NCBI RefSeq assembly: GCF_017377795.1
Contig: NZ_JAFRDR010000015.1
Location: forward strand, 1-64,000
DNA from: Williamsia soli
Lineage (GTDB): Bacteria; Actinomycetota; Actinomycetes; Mycobacteriales; Mycobacteriaceae
DNA: 64,000 nucleotides
Reading direction: 5' to 3'
Part shown: positions 16,155-23,797 of the stretch, one piece after another
Layout: every line of letters starts with the position of its first letter
Numbering within the stretch: position 1 is the first letter of the stretch
Notes under the pieces: generated by a model
Seen by the model: the letters and a program-made list of their open reading frames with translations, nothing else
Told to the model about the DNA's origin: nothing
Databases searched by the model: none
Made by a program: the position numbers and the translations under genes

Positions 16155-17678
16155 GTGACAGACGCTGACGACAACGGCTCGCAGCCATCTCCGCGGCGGC
16201 CGGACGCTGATCCCGCACGAGGCTCGGTCGACCAGGCGCCGCGATTGGGCCCGCGACCCAATTCGCACCCCGCCGTACCGGAGCAGACCACCGCAGTGTT
16301 CGGTAGGCCCGACGGTGTCGACGGAGCATTCGCCCCGCCCGAGGCCGCTCGCACGCGTCCCGCGCAACCGGTGATCGCCGACCCCGACCCCGTACTGCAA
16401 GAGGCGTTCTCCCGTCCCGAGGGTGCCGACACCCTCCAGCGTGATCCCGACTCCCGATTCGGTGAGAAGGAAACGACACCGGAGCCTGCCGACCCGTGGC
16501 GGGATCCCGACGCAGCCGCTGCGCTGAGCGCGCCGGCAGTCGACACTCCGGTAGCACCTCCTCCGTCTACCCCTGGGCCCAAACTCGGCGTCAGCGAGGT
16601 TCTCTTCGACCGCAAGGTCAGCTGGAGGGCGCTCGCGGTACTCACCGCCATCGCTGTGGTCATCGGTCTCGTCGGCGGTCTGATCGGACGGCTGACGGCC
16701 GAGGTCACTTCTCCCCTGCACTCCGACACGGTCTCGCTCTCGGGTAGTGACGACGACAACGAAGACGAGCCCCGCAGCCAGGTGGCCCGGGTGGCGCAGG
16801 CGGTCGAGAAGTCTGTCGTGATGATCGATGTCCGTCTCGCGGACGGCGGCGGCACCGGTTCAGGTGTGGTGATCGACAAAGAGGGATACATCGTCACCAA
16901 CAATCACGTCATCTCCATGGCAGCCAACGATCGCAGCGCCAAGCTGGAGGTCGTCTTCTCCGATCGCACCCGGGTCCCGGCGCGGATCGTGGGGCGCGAC
17001 ATCCGCACCGACCTCGCGGTCCTCAAGGTCGACGGCATCGACAACCTCACCGTCGCGAAGCTCGGCGACTCCAGCAAGATCCAGATCGGCGAGGAGGTCG
17101 TCGCGTTCGGCGCCCCCCTCGGGCTGGACCAGACCGTCACCAGCGGGATTGTCAGTGCCGAGGGACGTGCGGTCCCGCTGCGACCCGACGAGACATCCGA
17201 CACCGACGCGGTGATCGACGCCATCCAGACCGATGCGGCGATCAATCCCGGCAACTCGGGTGGTCCGCTGGTGGACGATCAGGGGCGGGTCATCGGGATC
17301 AACACTGCCGGACTGGCCCCGGGCGGCGGCTCCATCGGCCTCGGTTTCGCCATCCCCGTCAACGAATTCCTCCCGATCGCTCAAGCGCTGATCAAGGACG
17401 GCCGGGTAGTGCACGCGCAGATCGGCGTCAATGCGAGTTCGGTGCGAAACGACCGCGTGCTCGGCGCGCAGGTGCGCAACGTGGTCGAGGGATCGCCGGC
17501 CGCACGAGCCGGTATCCGCGAAGGTGACGTGATCACCAAGTTCGGCGATCGGGTCATCGAGGACGCCGACGAGCTCACCGTGGCCGTTCGTACCTCGGAG
17601 ATCGGCGCGGACGTGCCGTTCGAGTACTGGCGCGACGGACGCACCTTCGACGGAACCATCACCCCCGCCGCCGACTGA
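16155..17678 (+). CDS. htrA: membrane-anchored HtrA/DegP serine protease
   Basis: 507 residues. A Pro-rich cytoplasmic region (1-155) precedes one transmembrane helix (~158-178), then a trypsin-like domain with catalytic H251 (TNNHV), D286 (RTDLAV) and S368 (NPGNSGGPLV), then one PDZ domain (~415-505; the GIREGDVITKFGDRVI region). This is the layout of mycobacterial HtrA (Rv1223), an extracytoplasmic quality-control protease. Location behind sigE-rseA makes it part of the stress circuit. GTG 16155 lacks a strong ribosome-binding site. The 23-bp repeats upstream could regulate it. Confidence 0.93.
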   Translation: MTDADDNGSQPSPRRPDADPARGSVDQAPRLGPRPNSHPAVPEQTTAVFGRPDGVDGAFAPPEAARTRPAQPVIADPDPVLQEAFSRPEGADTLQRDPDSRFGEKETTPEPADPWRDPDAAAALSAPAVDTPVAPPPSTPGPKLGVSEVLFDRKVSWRALAVLTAIAVVIGLVGGLIGRLTAEVTSPLHSDTVSLSGSDDDNEDEPRSQVARVAQAVEKSVVMIDVRLADGGGTGSGVVIDKEGYIVTNNHVISMAANDRSAKLEVVFSDRTRVPARIVGRDIRTDLAVLKVDGIDNLTVAKLGDSSKIQIGEEVVAFGAPLGLDQTVTSGIVSAEGRAVPLRPDETSDTDAVIDAIQTDAAINPGNSGGPLVDDQGRVIGINTAGLAPGGGSIGLGFAIPVNEFLPIAQALIKDGRVVHAQIGVNASSVRNDRVLGAQVRNVVEGSPAARAGIREGDVITKFGDRVIEDADELTVAVRTSEIGADVPFEYWRDGRTFDGTITPAAD

Positions 17679-17711
17679 CCCCGTTCGATTCGACAGTTCG
17701 CCGTCGCACAG

Positions 17712-17717
17712 TAACCT
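17712..17717 (+). promoter_or_regulatory. -10 hexamer for leaderless tatB transcript
   Basis: TAACCT ends 6 bases before GTG 17724, placing transcription start at the start codon. tatB therefore probably has its own promoter in addition to any readthrough from htrA. Confidence 0.45.
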
Positions 17718-17723
17718 GGAGCG

Positions 17724-18236
17724 GTGTTCAGCAGCATCGGTTGGGGTGAGATAGCGGTCTTGATGATCGCCGGCCTGGTCATCCTCGGTCCCGAGCGTCT
17801 CCCCAACGCGATCTCATGGACCATGAAGTCGATCCGGCAGGTTCGCGATTACGCGACCGGTGCCACCAGCGCTCTCAAGGACGATCTCGGGGCGGACTTC
17901 GAAGACCTCCGCAAACCGCTCGCCGAACTCAACGAGCTGCGCGGTATGAGCCCGCGTTCGGTGATCACCAAACATCTGCTCGACGGTGACGATTCGATCT
18001 TCACGGGCAAGTTCGATTCAGGTGAGTCGAAAATCAAGCCCGTGTCCCAACCCCTGCCGACCACCGATGAGAACTCCACGGTGGTGTCACTCGGCAAGGG
18101 CGCAGGGTCCGGCAAGGGTGCAGGGCCCGGCAACGACACCGGGGCGGGTACGACCCCCGAGGAGAGCAAGGCAAGCGGGGCAACCGAACCCGCGACGTCC
18201 GCGACGAGCTCGGTCGATCGCTGGGACGCCACCTGA
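17724..18236 (+). CDS. tatB: Sec-independent protein translocase subunit TatB
   Basis: 170 residues. The N-terminal hydrophobic helix (~6-22, [18 protein letters not shown]) with the conserved GPERLP hinge and the following amphipathic helix are diagnostic of the TatA/B family. The longer cytoplasmic tail and position after sigE-rseA-htrA point to TatB rather than TatA. It forms the substrate receptor with TatC in the cytoplasmic membrane. The C-terminal 60 residues are a low-complexity Gly/Ser/Thr tail. A Tat-like signal is seen in this window in the molybdoenzyme at 51336-52904. Confidence 0.93.
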   Translation: MFSSIGWGEIAVLMIAGLVILGPERLPNAISWTMKSIRQVRDYATGATSALKDDLGADFEDLRKPLAELNELRGMSPRSVITKHLLDGDDSIFTGKFDSGESKIKPVSQPLPTTDENSTVVSLGKGAGSGKGAGPGNDTGAGTTPEESKASGATEPATSATSSVDRWDAT

Positions 18237-18349
18237 TCTCAGCGGCGTTGTCCTATCACGCCCACCGCAGTGCGCCAGGCACACGTTCACACATGGGCGC
18301 GGCGAAGTGCAACGTGCGCGAGAGGGTCTACAACTCGATGTTGCTGCGA

Positions 18350-19507
18350 TCAGCTTTTCGGGCTCGCGCTCCGGGTGGTGTCGATACCCAGATTCATGCC
18401 CGCCAGGCCGCGTTTGCGAACGGCGAGGCGTTCGGCGACCTGCCGCAGGGCGCCGCCGGCGGCCGAGTCCGGCGCAGAAAGCACCAGGGGCAAGCCCTCG
18501 TCTCCGCCCTCGCGTAGCGCGGGGTCGAGTGGGATCTGCCCGAGCAAGGGGACTTCAGCGCCCACGGCGACGGTCAGGCGCTCCGACACCCGGGCGCCAC
18601 CACCGGATCCGAACGGTTCGATGCGACTGCCGTCCGGCAGTTCCATCCAGGACATGTTCTCGACCACGCCCATGATCTTCTGCCGGGTCTGCAGCGCGAT
18701 GGCGCCCGCGCGTTCGGCAACCTCGGCCGCGGCCTGCTGTGGGGTCGTGACCACCAAGATTTCGGCACCGGGGATCAGCTGTGCCACCGAAATCGCCACA
18801 TCGCCGGTGCCTGGTGGCAGATCGAGCAAGAGGATGTCGAGATCTCCCCAGAAGACGTCGGCCAGGAACTGCTGCAGTGCCCGGTGAAGCATGGGGCCGC
18901 GCCAGACGACAGGCGTGTTGCCGCTGGTGAACTGTGCGATCGAGATGAACTTCACGCCGTGGCTCATCGGCGGCAAGATCATCTTCTCCACCTGTGTGGG
19001 CTTGGCGTCGTTTCCGAGCATCCGCGGCACCGAATGACCGTAGATGTCGGCGTCGAGCACGCCGACCTTGAGGCCCCGGTCGGCCAGTGCCGCAGCGAGA
19101 TTCACGGTGACACTGGACTTTCCGACACCGCCCTTGCCCGAGGCCACCGCATAGACGCGCGTGAGGGAGCCGGGCTGGGCGAACGGGATCACTGGTTCCG
19201 CGCGGTCTCCGCGCAGGCTCTTGCGTAGTTCGGTTCGTTGCTCGTCGTTCATCACGTCGAGCTCCACCGAAACTCGCCCGACCCCGGCGACATCGGCCGC
19301 GGCCGTGGTGACGCGCTGGGTGATCTCGGTCCGTAGCGGACACCCCGACGTCGTCAGGTAGATCTCGATGGCGACGCTGGCGTCGTCGGCGACAGCGATC
19401 GACTTGACCATCCCGAGGTCAGTGATCGGTTTCCCGATCTCGGGGTCATCCACCTTGGCCAGTGCCGCGCGAATGGCGGATTCCGTTGGCAACGTTGCTT
19501 GTGTCAT
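18350..19507 (-). CDS. mrp: Mrp/NBP35-type iron-sulfur cluster carrier ATPase
   Basis: 385 residues. An N-terminal MIP18/DUF59 domain (~8-85, with the conserved TTSGCPLR) precedes a ParA-like ATPase domain with deviant Walker A GKGGVGKSS (124-132), a Walker B LLLDLPPGTGD and VTTPQQAAA. These proteins bind and transfer Fe-S clusters to apo-targets. ATG 19507 is chosen because the MIP18 domain starts right after it and a reverse-strand TAAACT lies 8 bases upstream, suggesting a leaderless transcript. An open frame continues upstream but has no family similarity. Convergent with tatB, as with Rv1229c in mycobacteria. Confidence 0.94.
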   Translation of the reverse strand: MTQATLPTESAIRAALAKVDDPEIGKPITDLGMVKSIAVADDASVAIEIYLTTSGCPLRTEITQRVTTAAADVAGVGRVSVELDVMNDEQRTELRKSLRGDRAEPVIPFAQPGSLTRVYAVASGKGGVGKSSVTVNLAAALADRGLKVGVLDADIYGHSVPRMLGNDAKPTQVEKMILPPMSHGVKFISIAQFTSGNTPVVWRGPMLHRALQQFLADVFWGDLDILLLDLPPGTGDVAISVAQLIPGAEILVVTTPQQAAAEVAERAGAIALQTRQKIMGVVENMSWMELPDGSRIEPFGSGGGARVSERLTVAVGAEVPLLGQIPLDPALREGGDEGLPLVLSAPDSAAGGALRQVAERLAVRKRGLAGMNLGIDTTRSASPKS

Positions 19508-19515
19508 CAGGCGCG

Positions 19516-19521
19516 AGTTTA
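19516..19521 (-). promoter_or_regulatory. -10 hexamer for mrp
   Basis: On the minus strand TAAACT ends 8 bases before ATG 19507, compatible with a leaderless or near-leaderless mrp transcript. Confidence 0.4.
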
Positions 19522-19569
19522 CGCCCGCGGTCTCATCCACCCTGCTTCGGTACGCGCAACCCTGGCGGT

Positions 19570-20574
19570 TCAGCGAGCCGGCGCGGGTGCGGGAGGAGGC
19601 GGCGGCAGCAGCGACTGGACCTCGGGCGGCAAGCAGATGATCACGCAGGGCTCTGTGGTCGTGGTGGTGGACGGTGACGCGGACGGAGAACTCGGGTTCG
19701 CCGACGACGGCGAGGTGGAACTGCTGCTGGACGAACTCGATGACGTCGGGGCGGGTAGCGGGCCGGTGTCGGTCGGCGCCGCACCGGTCGCGTACCCCGC
19801 CGCCCACGACAGCACGTTCGAGACGTACTCCATCGAGTTGTTGTAGCGCAGCACCGCGCTGACCTTCGTCTTTTCCGCCATGATGTCGGTGACGCCGGAG
19901 CACAGGTATCGGCCGGCCGAGTAGGTGGCGTCGAAGATGTTGTTGGGATCGGACTTCCCGTCGCCGTTGGCGTCGCTGCCCCACGAGGCCCAGGTGGAGG
20001 GGATGAACTGCATAGGTCCCATCGCGCGATCGTGGCCCGGGTCTCCGTCGATCCGGCCGCCGTCGGTGTCGGTGATCACCGCATTGCCGGACAGGTGGCC
20101 GTTGAGCAACGGACCGGCGATCGGGGTCAGGGTGGTGCCGGAACTGTCGACGTTGCCGCCGCCGGCGTGCCCGGATTCGATCCGGCCGATCCCGGCGAGC
20201 AAGAACCAGGGCAGCTTGCACTGAGGTGACTCCGCAGCGACGCGCTGCTCAGCCATCTTGTACGCCTGCAACACGATTCCCGGAATTCCCAGCGGGCCCG
20301 TCGGCAGGGCATCTGCCCGGATCCGCGGTACCGACAGCGGATCGATGACCTGCGGCAGGTCGTCGGCGGGCGCGGGCGCGGGCGGGAGGAAGTCGAGTTG
20401 TGGACGGGCCGCGACCGGGAGGATCTCGAAGGCAGGTGTCGTAGGCCCCTCGATGCCGGTTGCGGCGGCGAGCGTGGGTGCGGGCCCACTGTAGGCGCTC
20501 GAACTCACGGCGGCCATCAGGCCGATACCGATGACCGCACACCCGGTCAGCAATTGCACTCGACCCCACCGCAC
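19570..20574 (-). CDS. secreted lytic murein transglycosylase (Rv1230c-like)
   Basis: 334 residues from GTG 20574, which sits 9 bases after AGGAG and starts a clear signal peptide (VQLLTGCAVIGIGLMAAVSSSAYS). The catalytic SLT-like domain (~95-275) has the active Glu at 133 in LLAGIGRIESGHAGGG, then MGPMQFIPSTWASWGSDANGDGK and a NIFDATYSAGRYLC segment. The C-terminus is a Ser/Pro/Thr-rich tail with a run of nine serines. An in-frame TTG at 20667 would bury the signal peptide and is rejected. It probably cleaves peptidoglycan glycan strands outside the membrane during growth or remodelling. Confidence 0.9.
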   Translation of the reverse strand: MRWGRVQLLTGCAVIGIGLMAAVSSSAYSGPAPTLAAATGIEGPTTPAFEILPVAARPQLDFLPPAPAPADDLPQVIDPLSVPRIRADALPTGPLGIPGIVLQAYKMAEQRVAAESPQCKLPWFLLAGIGRIESGHAGGGNVDSSGTTLTPIAGPLLNGHLSGNAVITDTDGGRIDGDPGHDRAMGPMQFIPSTWASWGSDANGDGKSDPNNIFDATYSAGRYLCSGVTDIMAEKTKVSAVLRYNNSMEYVSNVLSWAAGYATGAAPTDTGPLPAPTSSSSSSSSSTSPSSANPSSPSASPSTTTTTEPCVIICLPPEVQSLLPPPPPAPAPAR

Positions 20575-20734
20575 GTCCCGCAACTCCTGTGTTGATCTCC
20601 CCGGCCGCCATGCCGCCACGACGAATGTGACCCACGATACATATTTGCGGAATGCGTGCGCGGGCAAACCGATGTTTATCGCTTGGGCCCGCGCGGACGG
20701 CCACCCGTCGTCGCGTGCGGAGGAGTGCGATCGA

Positions 20735-21379
20735 TCAGTCGTCGAGCAGACCGTTGGACCGTTTGCGGTCGTCGAGGTCGTGCTCGTCGCGCCTGAGTTG
20801 TTCGTCCCGCCTGACGTGCTCGTCTCGTTTGGCCTGCTCGTCTCGTTTGGCCTGGTCGCCCAGTAGTCGATCGGAGAGTTCTGTCAGCAGGTCGTCGAGC
20901 TCGCGCCTGAGATAGTCGCGGGTCACGGTGTCACCGACGGCCAGTCGAACGGCTGCGAGTTCACGGGCCAGGAACTCGGTATCGGCCTTCGTCTGCTCGG
21001 CGCGCATGCGGTCCTCTTCGAGCGAGACCTTGTCGCGGTTCTCCTGCCGATTCTGGGCCAGCAGGATCAGGGGCGCGGCGTAGGCGGCCTGCGTAGAGAA
21101 GGCCAGGTTCAGCAGGATGAAGGGGTAGGGATCCCATCGCAGACTGATCACCACGAGGTTGAGGAAGATCCAGATGATGACGATGATCGTCTGGATGGCC
21201 AGATATCGGCCGGTGCCGAGGAACCGGGCGACGCGCTCGCTGTAGACCCCGACGACGTCGGAGTCGAGGTTCAGTTTCCAGCGGCGGTTCTGTCCGGGTG
21301 TGTCGAGTCGCCGGACGGAACGGGCATTCTGCCGCTCAGTCCTCGGGGTGGACCGGTTGTCACGATCGCTGGGGCTCAT
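20735..21379 (-). CDS. DUF1003 membrane protein with charged repeat tail
   Basis: 214 residues. Two transmembrane helices (about 58-78 and 86-110) bracket the family motif WDPYPFILLNLAFSTQAAYAAPLILLAQNRQ that defines DUF1003. A long helical cytoplasmic part follows and ends in a highly charged repeat (QAKRDEQAKRDEHVRRDEQ, then LRRDEHDLDD), visible as repeated DNA at about 20780-20860. ATG 21379 overlaps the stop of the MgtE-N/CBS gene (ATGA), so the two are coupled. DUF1003 function is unsettled; the pairing suggests magnesium-related sensing or transport (inference). Confidence 0.85.
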   Translation of the reverse strand: MSPSDRDNRSTPRTERQNARSVRRLDTPGQNRRWKLNLDSDVVGVYSERVARFLGTGRYLAIQTIIVIIWIFLNLVVISLRWDPYPFILLNLAFSTQAAYAAPLILLAQNRQENRDKVSLEEDRMRAEQTKADTEFLARELAAVRLAVGDTVTRDYLRRELDDLLTELSDRLLGDQAKRDEQAKRDEHVRRDEQLRRDEHDLDDRKRSNGLLDD

Positions 21380-22671
21380 CAGCGCAACCCCTCGGCGAGA
21401 TCGTCGTCGCCTTCGGTCTCGCGCCAATCCTCTGGCAGTAGATGATCGAGGAGGTCGTCGACCGTCACCGCTCCGATCAGGTGTCCGTCATCGTCGATGA
21501 CGGGTCCGCAGACGAGGTTGTAGGTGGCGAAGTAACGGGTGACCTTCTCGAGGGAGTCGTTCGGGCCGAGATTGGGAAGCCGATCGTCGATGATCCCACC
21601 GACGAGGTTGGCCGGTGGTTCCCGCAGGAGGGCCTGGATGTGGACGCAGCCGAGGTACTTGCCCGTCGGGGTGGCGGTCGGCGGCCGCACGACAAACGTC
21701 AAGGATGCGGACGCCGGCGTCAGGTCGGGGTTCCTGGCTCGCGCGAGGGCCTCCGCGATCGTGGTCGACGGCGTGACGACCAGCGGTTCGGTGGTCATCA
21801 GACCGCCGGCGGTGTCCGGGGAGTGCAGCATCAGTCGGCGGACCGGCTCGGACTCTTGTGGATCCATCAACTGCAGCAATGCCTCTGCCTCGGCGCCGGG
21901 CAGCTCACCGAGGAGGTCGGCGGCATCGTCAGGGTCCATCGCTTCGAGGACGTCGGCGGCCCGCTCCACGGCCATGTGGCCGAGGAGGTCGGTCTGATCG
22001 TCGGTCGGGAGTTCCTGTACGACGTCGGCGAGTCGCTCGTCGTCGAGTGCCGATGCGATCTCCTGTCGCCGTTTCGACGGCAGTTCACGCAGCGCGTGTG
22101 CCACGTCGGCAGCCCGCATGTCGTCGAACTGGGACAGGATCTGGGCCACCCCCTGACCGGGCAGGGCCAGGGCGCTCTGCGTCAACCCGAGGACGTGATT
22201 CCACTCGACCACGTGGGTTTCCCCGCGTCGGCCGAGGCGGGTGCGGGCGCCGCGGACGGCGACGCGCGAGATCACCCAGTCGCGGGTACGTCTGCGTTCG
22301 ATGGCGACGTCGACCACGGCCAGGTCCTCGTCGGCGAGGTGTTCGAGGTCCGGGTCGTCGACGCGCACGCGCGATTCCACTATCTGTCCGAGGACAAGTG
22401 CCTCTCCCGGACGCAGGATCAGCCGTCGCAGACTCACGGTTCCGGTGCTCAAGGTGACCGAGTTCGGCTCGATGGCGGTCACCCGCAACATCGGGACGAA
22501 GATCCGTCGACGGGTCGTCAGCTCGACAGCCAGCCCGAGGACTCTCGGTTGTCCTGTACCGAACCGGATGGAGACCACGACGTCTCGCACCCGCCCGATG
22601 GATTCGCCGTCGGGTCCGATGACGGCCAGACCGGCAAGCCTGGCCACGAATGCCTTGCTCACCGCTGCCAT
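21379..22671 (-). CDS. MgtE N-domain/CBS-domain protein without transport domain (Rv1232c-like)
   Basis: 430 residues. A PRC-barrel-like N-terminal part (VARLAGLAVIGPDGESIGRVRDVVVS, and a second copy further on) leads into MgtE_N superhelix repeats (~185-285: LADVVQELPTDDQTDLLGH, MDPDDAADLLGELP) and two CBS domains (~290-420). The membrane channel domain of true MgtE is absent, so this is a soluble sensor-like protein. ATG 22671 begins the conserved VSKAFVARLAGL segment; GTG 22737 upstream is less likely. The downstream DUF1003 membrane protein overlaps it by four bases and is a likely partner. Confidence 0.88.
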   Translation of the reverse strand: MAAVSKAFVARLAGLAVIGPDGESIGRVRDVVVSIRFGTGQPRVLGLAVELTTRRRIFVPMLRVTAIEPNSVTLSTGTVSLRRLILRPGEALVLGQIVESRVRVDDPDLEHLADEDLAVVDVAIERRRTRDWVISRVAVRGARTRLGRRGETHVVEWNHVLGLTQSALALPGQGVAQILSQFDDMRAADVAHALRELPSKRRQEIASALDDERLADVVQELPTDDQTDLLGHMAVERAADVLEAMDPDDAADLLGELPGAEAEALLQLMDPQESEPVRRLMLHSPDTAGGLMTTEPLVVTPSTTIAEALARARNPDLTPASASLTFVVRPPTATPTGKYLGCVHIQALLREPPANLVGGIIDDRLPNLGPNDSLEKVTRYFATYNLVCGPVIDDDGHLIGAVTVDDLLDHLLPEDWRETEGDDDLAEGLR

Positions 22672-23079
22672 GGTGGTAAGGGTAGTGGGGCGCGTCCGAG
22701 TGTGTCCGAGCGCGTCTTGCGCGGGGGCGGTGCTCACCGGTCATCACCCGGCACCGGTATGGGCGGTGGGTGAGTTCCGGGTTCCGGCGGGGGAGGTCGC
22801 ACCGGATGGGTTCTGTTCGAAACGCACTGACAAAGACCGTGTTTGACAGGTAGGGGCATGTAATGCGGTGCGTGGTGGCCCCTCTCACCTCGATGCAAAC
22901 ATGACCGCAACAGTCCTGCCGCGGTCACGTGATCATGGGCAGGCGCCGGCGATGCGCCGGGCGATGATGGCAGGCCCGGCGCCGATTCTGAGATGATTGC
23001 CATCAGAGGGGCCGAATGCGTCGCAGATTGCAGATGGCGGATTCAGGCCGACCCGGCATCACCACGAGGAGCGAAGACC
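22672..23079. other. 408-bp intergenic region with three potential hairpins, no gene seen
   Basis: This divergent spacer between the MgtE-N/CBS gene and the YflT-like gene holds no convincing coding frame. Visible inverted repeats are CTGACAAA/TTTGACAG (22827-22834 and 22842-22849, one mismatch), TGACCGC/GCGGTCA (22902-22908 and 22921-22927, perfect) and CCGGCG-atg-CGCCGG (22946-22960, perfect). Both promoters must lie here but I could not place them with confidence. A structured leader or small RNA is possible. Confidence 0.4.
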
Positions 23080-23565
23080 ATGAGCAACCCGATACGCCCG
23101 ACGCCACGCCCCGGACTGCCGACCCCACCCAAGGGGTGGCCGATCGGCTCGTACACGACCTACGCCGAAGCGCAACGCGCCGTGGATTTTCTGTCCGATG
23201 AGAACTTCCCTGTCCAGGACGTGACCATCGTGGGTGTCGACCTGATGCAGGTCGAGCGCGTCCTGGGCCGTCTGACCTGGGGGAAGGTGATCGGCGGTGG
23301 CATCGTGTCCGGTGCCTGGCTCGGCCTTTTCTTCGGTCTGCTCGTCGGAATCGTCGTCGACACGAATCCGTTGGTGCCGTTGCTTTTTGGTCTGGTCGGG
23401 GGCATCGTGTTCGGGGTCGTGTCGACCTCCATTCCGTACGCCGCGACGCGCGGCCAGCGCGATTTCTCTTCGACCATGCAGCTGGTCGCCGGTCGCTACG
23501 ACGTCCTCTGTGACCCCAAGAGCGCTGAACGCGCCCGGGACATGCTCAGCCGGCTCACTCCCTGA
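23080..23565 (+). CDS. YflT/general-stress-17M-like membrane protein (Rv1234-like)
   Basis: 161 residues. It starts with a Pro-rich stretch, then the GWPIGSYTTYAEAQRAVDFLSDENFPVQDVTIVG domain characteristic of the heat-induced stress protein YflT family, then two Gly-rich transmembrane helices (~75-95 and ~100-122) and a short C-terminal domain (YDVLCDPKSAERAR). ATG 23080 follows GAGGAG. In mycobacteria the equivalent gene lies just before lpqY-sugABC, as here, but a hairpin and a separate promoter lie between them. Function is unknown. Confidence 0.85.
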   Translation: MSNPIRPTPRPGLPTPPKGWPIGSYTTYAEAQRAVDFLSDENFPVQDVTIVGVDLMQVERVLGRLTWGKVIGGGIVSGAWLGLFFGLLVGIVVDTNPLVPLLFGLVGGIVFGVVSTSIPYAATRGQRDFSSTMQLVAGRYDVLCDPKSAERARDMLSRLTP

Positions 23566-23579
23566 GAGCGCCGGTGGGG

Positions 23580-23606
23580 GCGGGCGTCGCTCGGTCCCTC
23601 GCCCGC
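23580..23606 (+). terminator. candidate terminator after the YflT-like gene
   Basis: GCGGGCG (23580-23586) pairs perfectly with CGCCCGC (23600-23606) around 13 bases, 14 bases after the stop. It has no T-run. A second perfect hairpin (CCCGGTCA/TGACCGGG, 23626-23656) follows. Confidence 0.45.
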
Positions 23607-23699
23607 AAAGATGCAGCGTAGCGGGCCCGGTCAGGTGAGACCGGTCCGTGACCGGGGGGAACGATTTGGTGTCAGGTTGGCACGATCATGCCGATTGTG

Positions 23700-23734
23700 T
23701 TGCGCGTCACTCTCAGACGCCTATAAGTTAACTT
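23700..23734 (+). promoter_or_regulatory. candidate promoter and palindromic operator for lpqY-sugABC
   Basis: TTGCGC (23700-23705) and TATAAG (23722-23727) are spaced by 16 bases, about 70 bp upstream of the lpqY start. The perfect palindrome AAGTTAACTT (23725-23734) overlaps the -10 edge and the expected transcription start, a good place for a repressor. No regulator is known to me for this site. Confidence 0.4.
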
Positions 23735-23797
23735 GCAGGCATGGAAGGGTGCGTCCGTAGCGATCGGCGCACCTTTCGGACTCATCGAGGAGGCTGC

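Noticed and set aside
19508-20221. Upstream in-frame extension of mrp
   Set aside because: It lies antisense... in another frame of the transglycosylase gene on the same strand, with no Mrp similarity; ATG 19507 starts the conserved domain.
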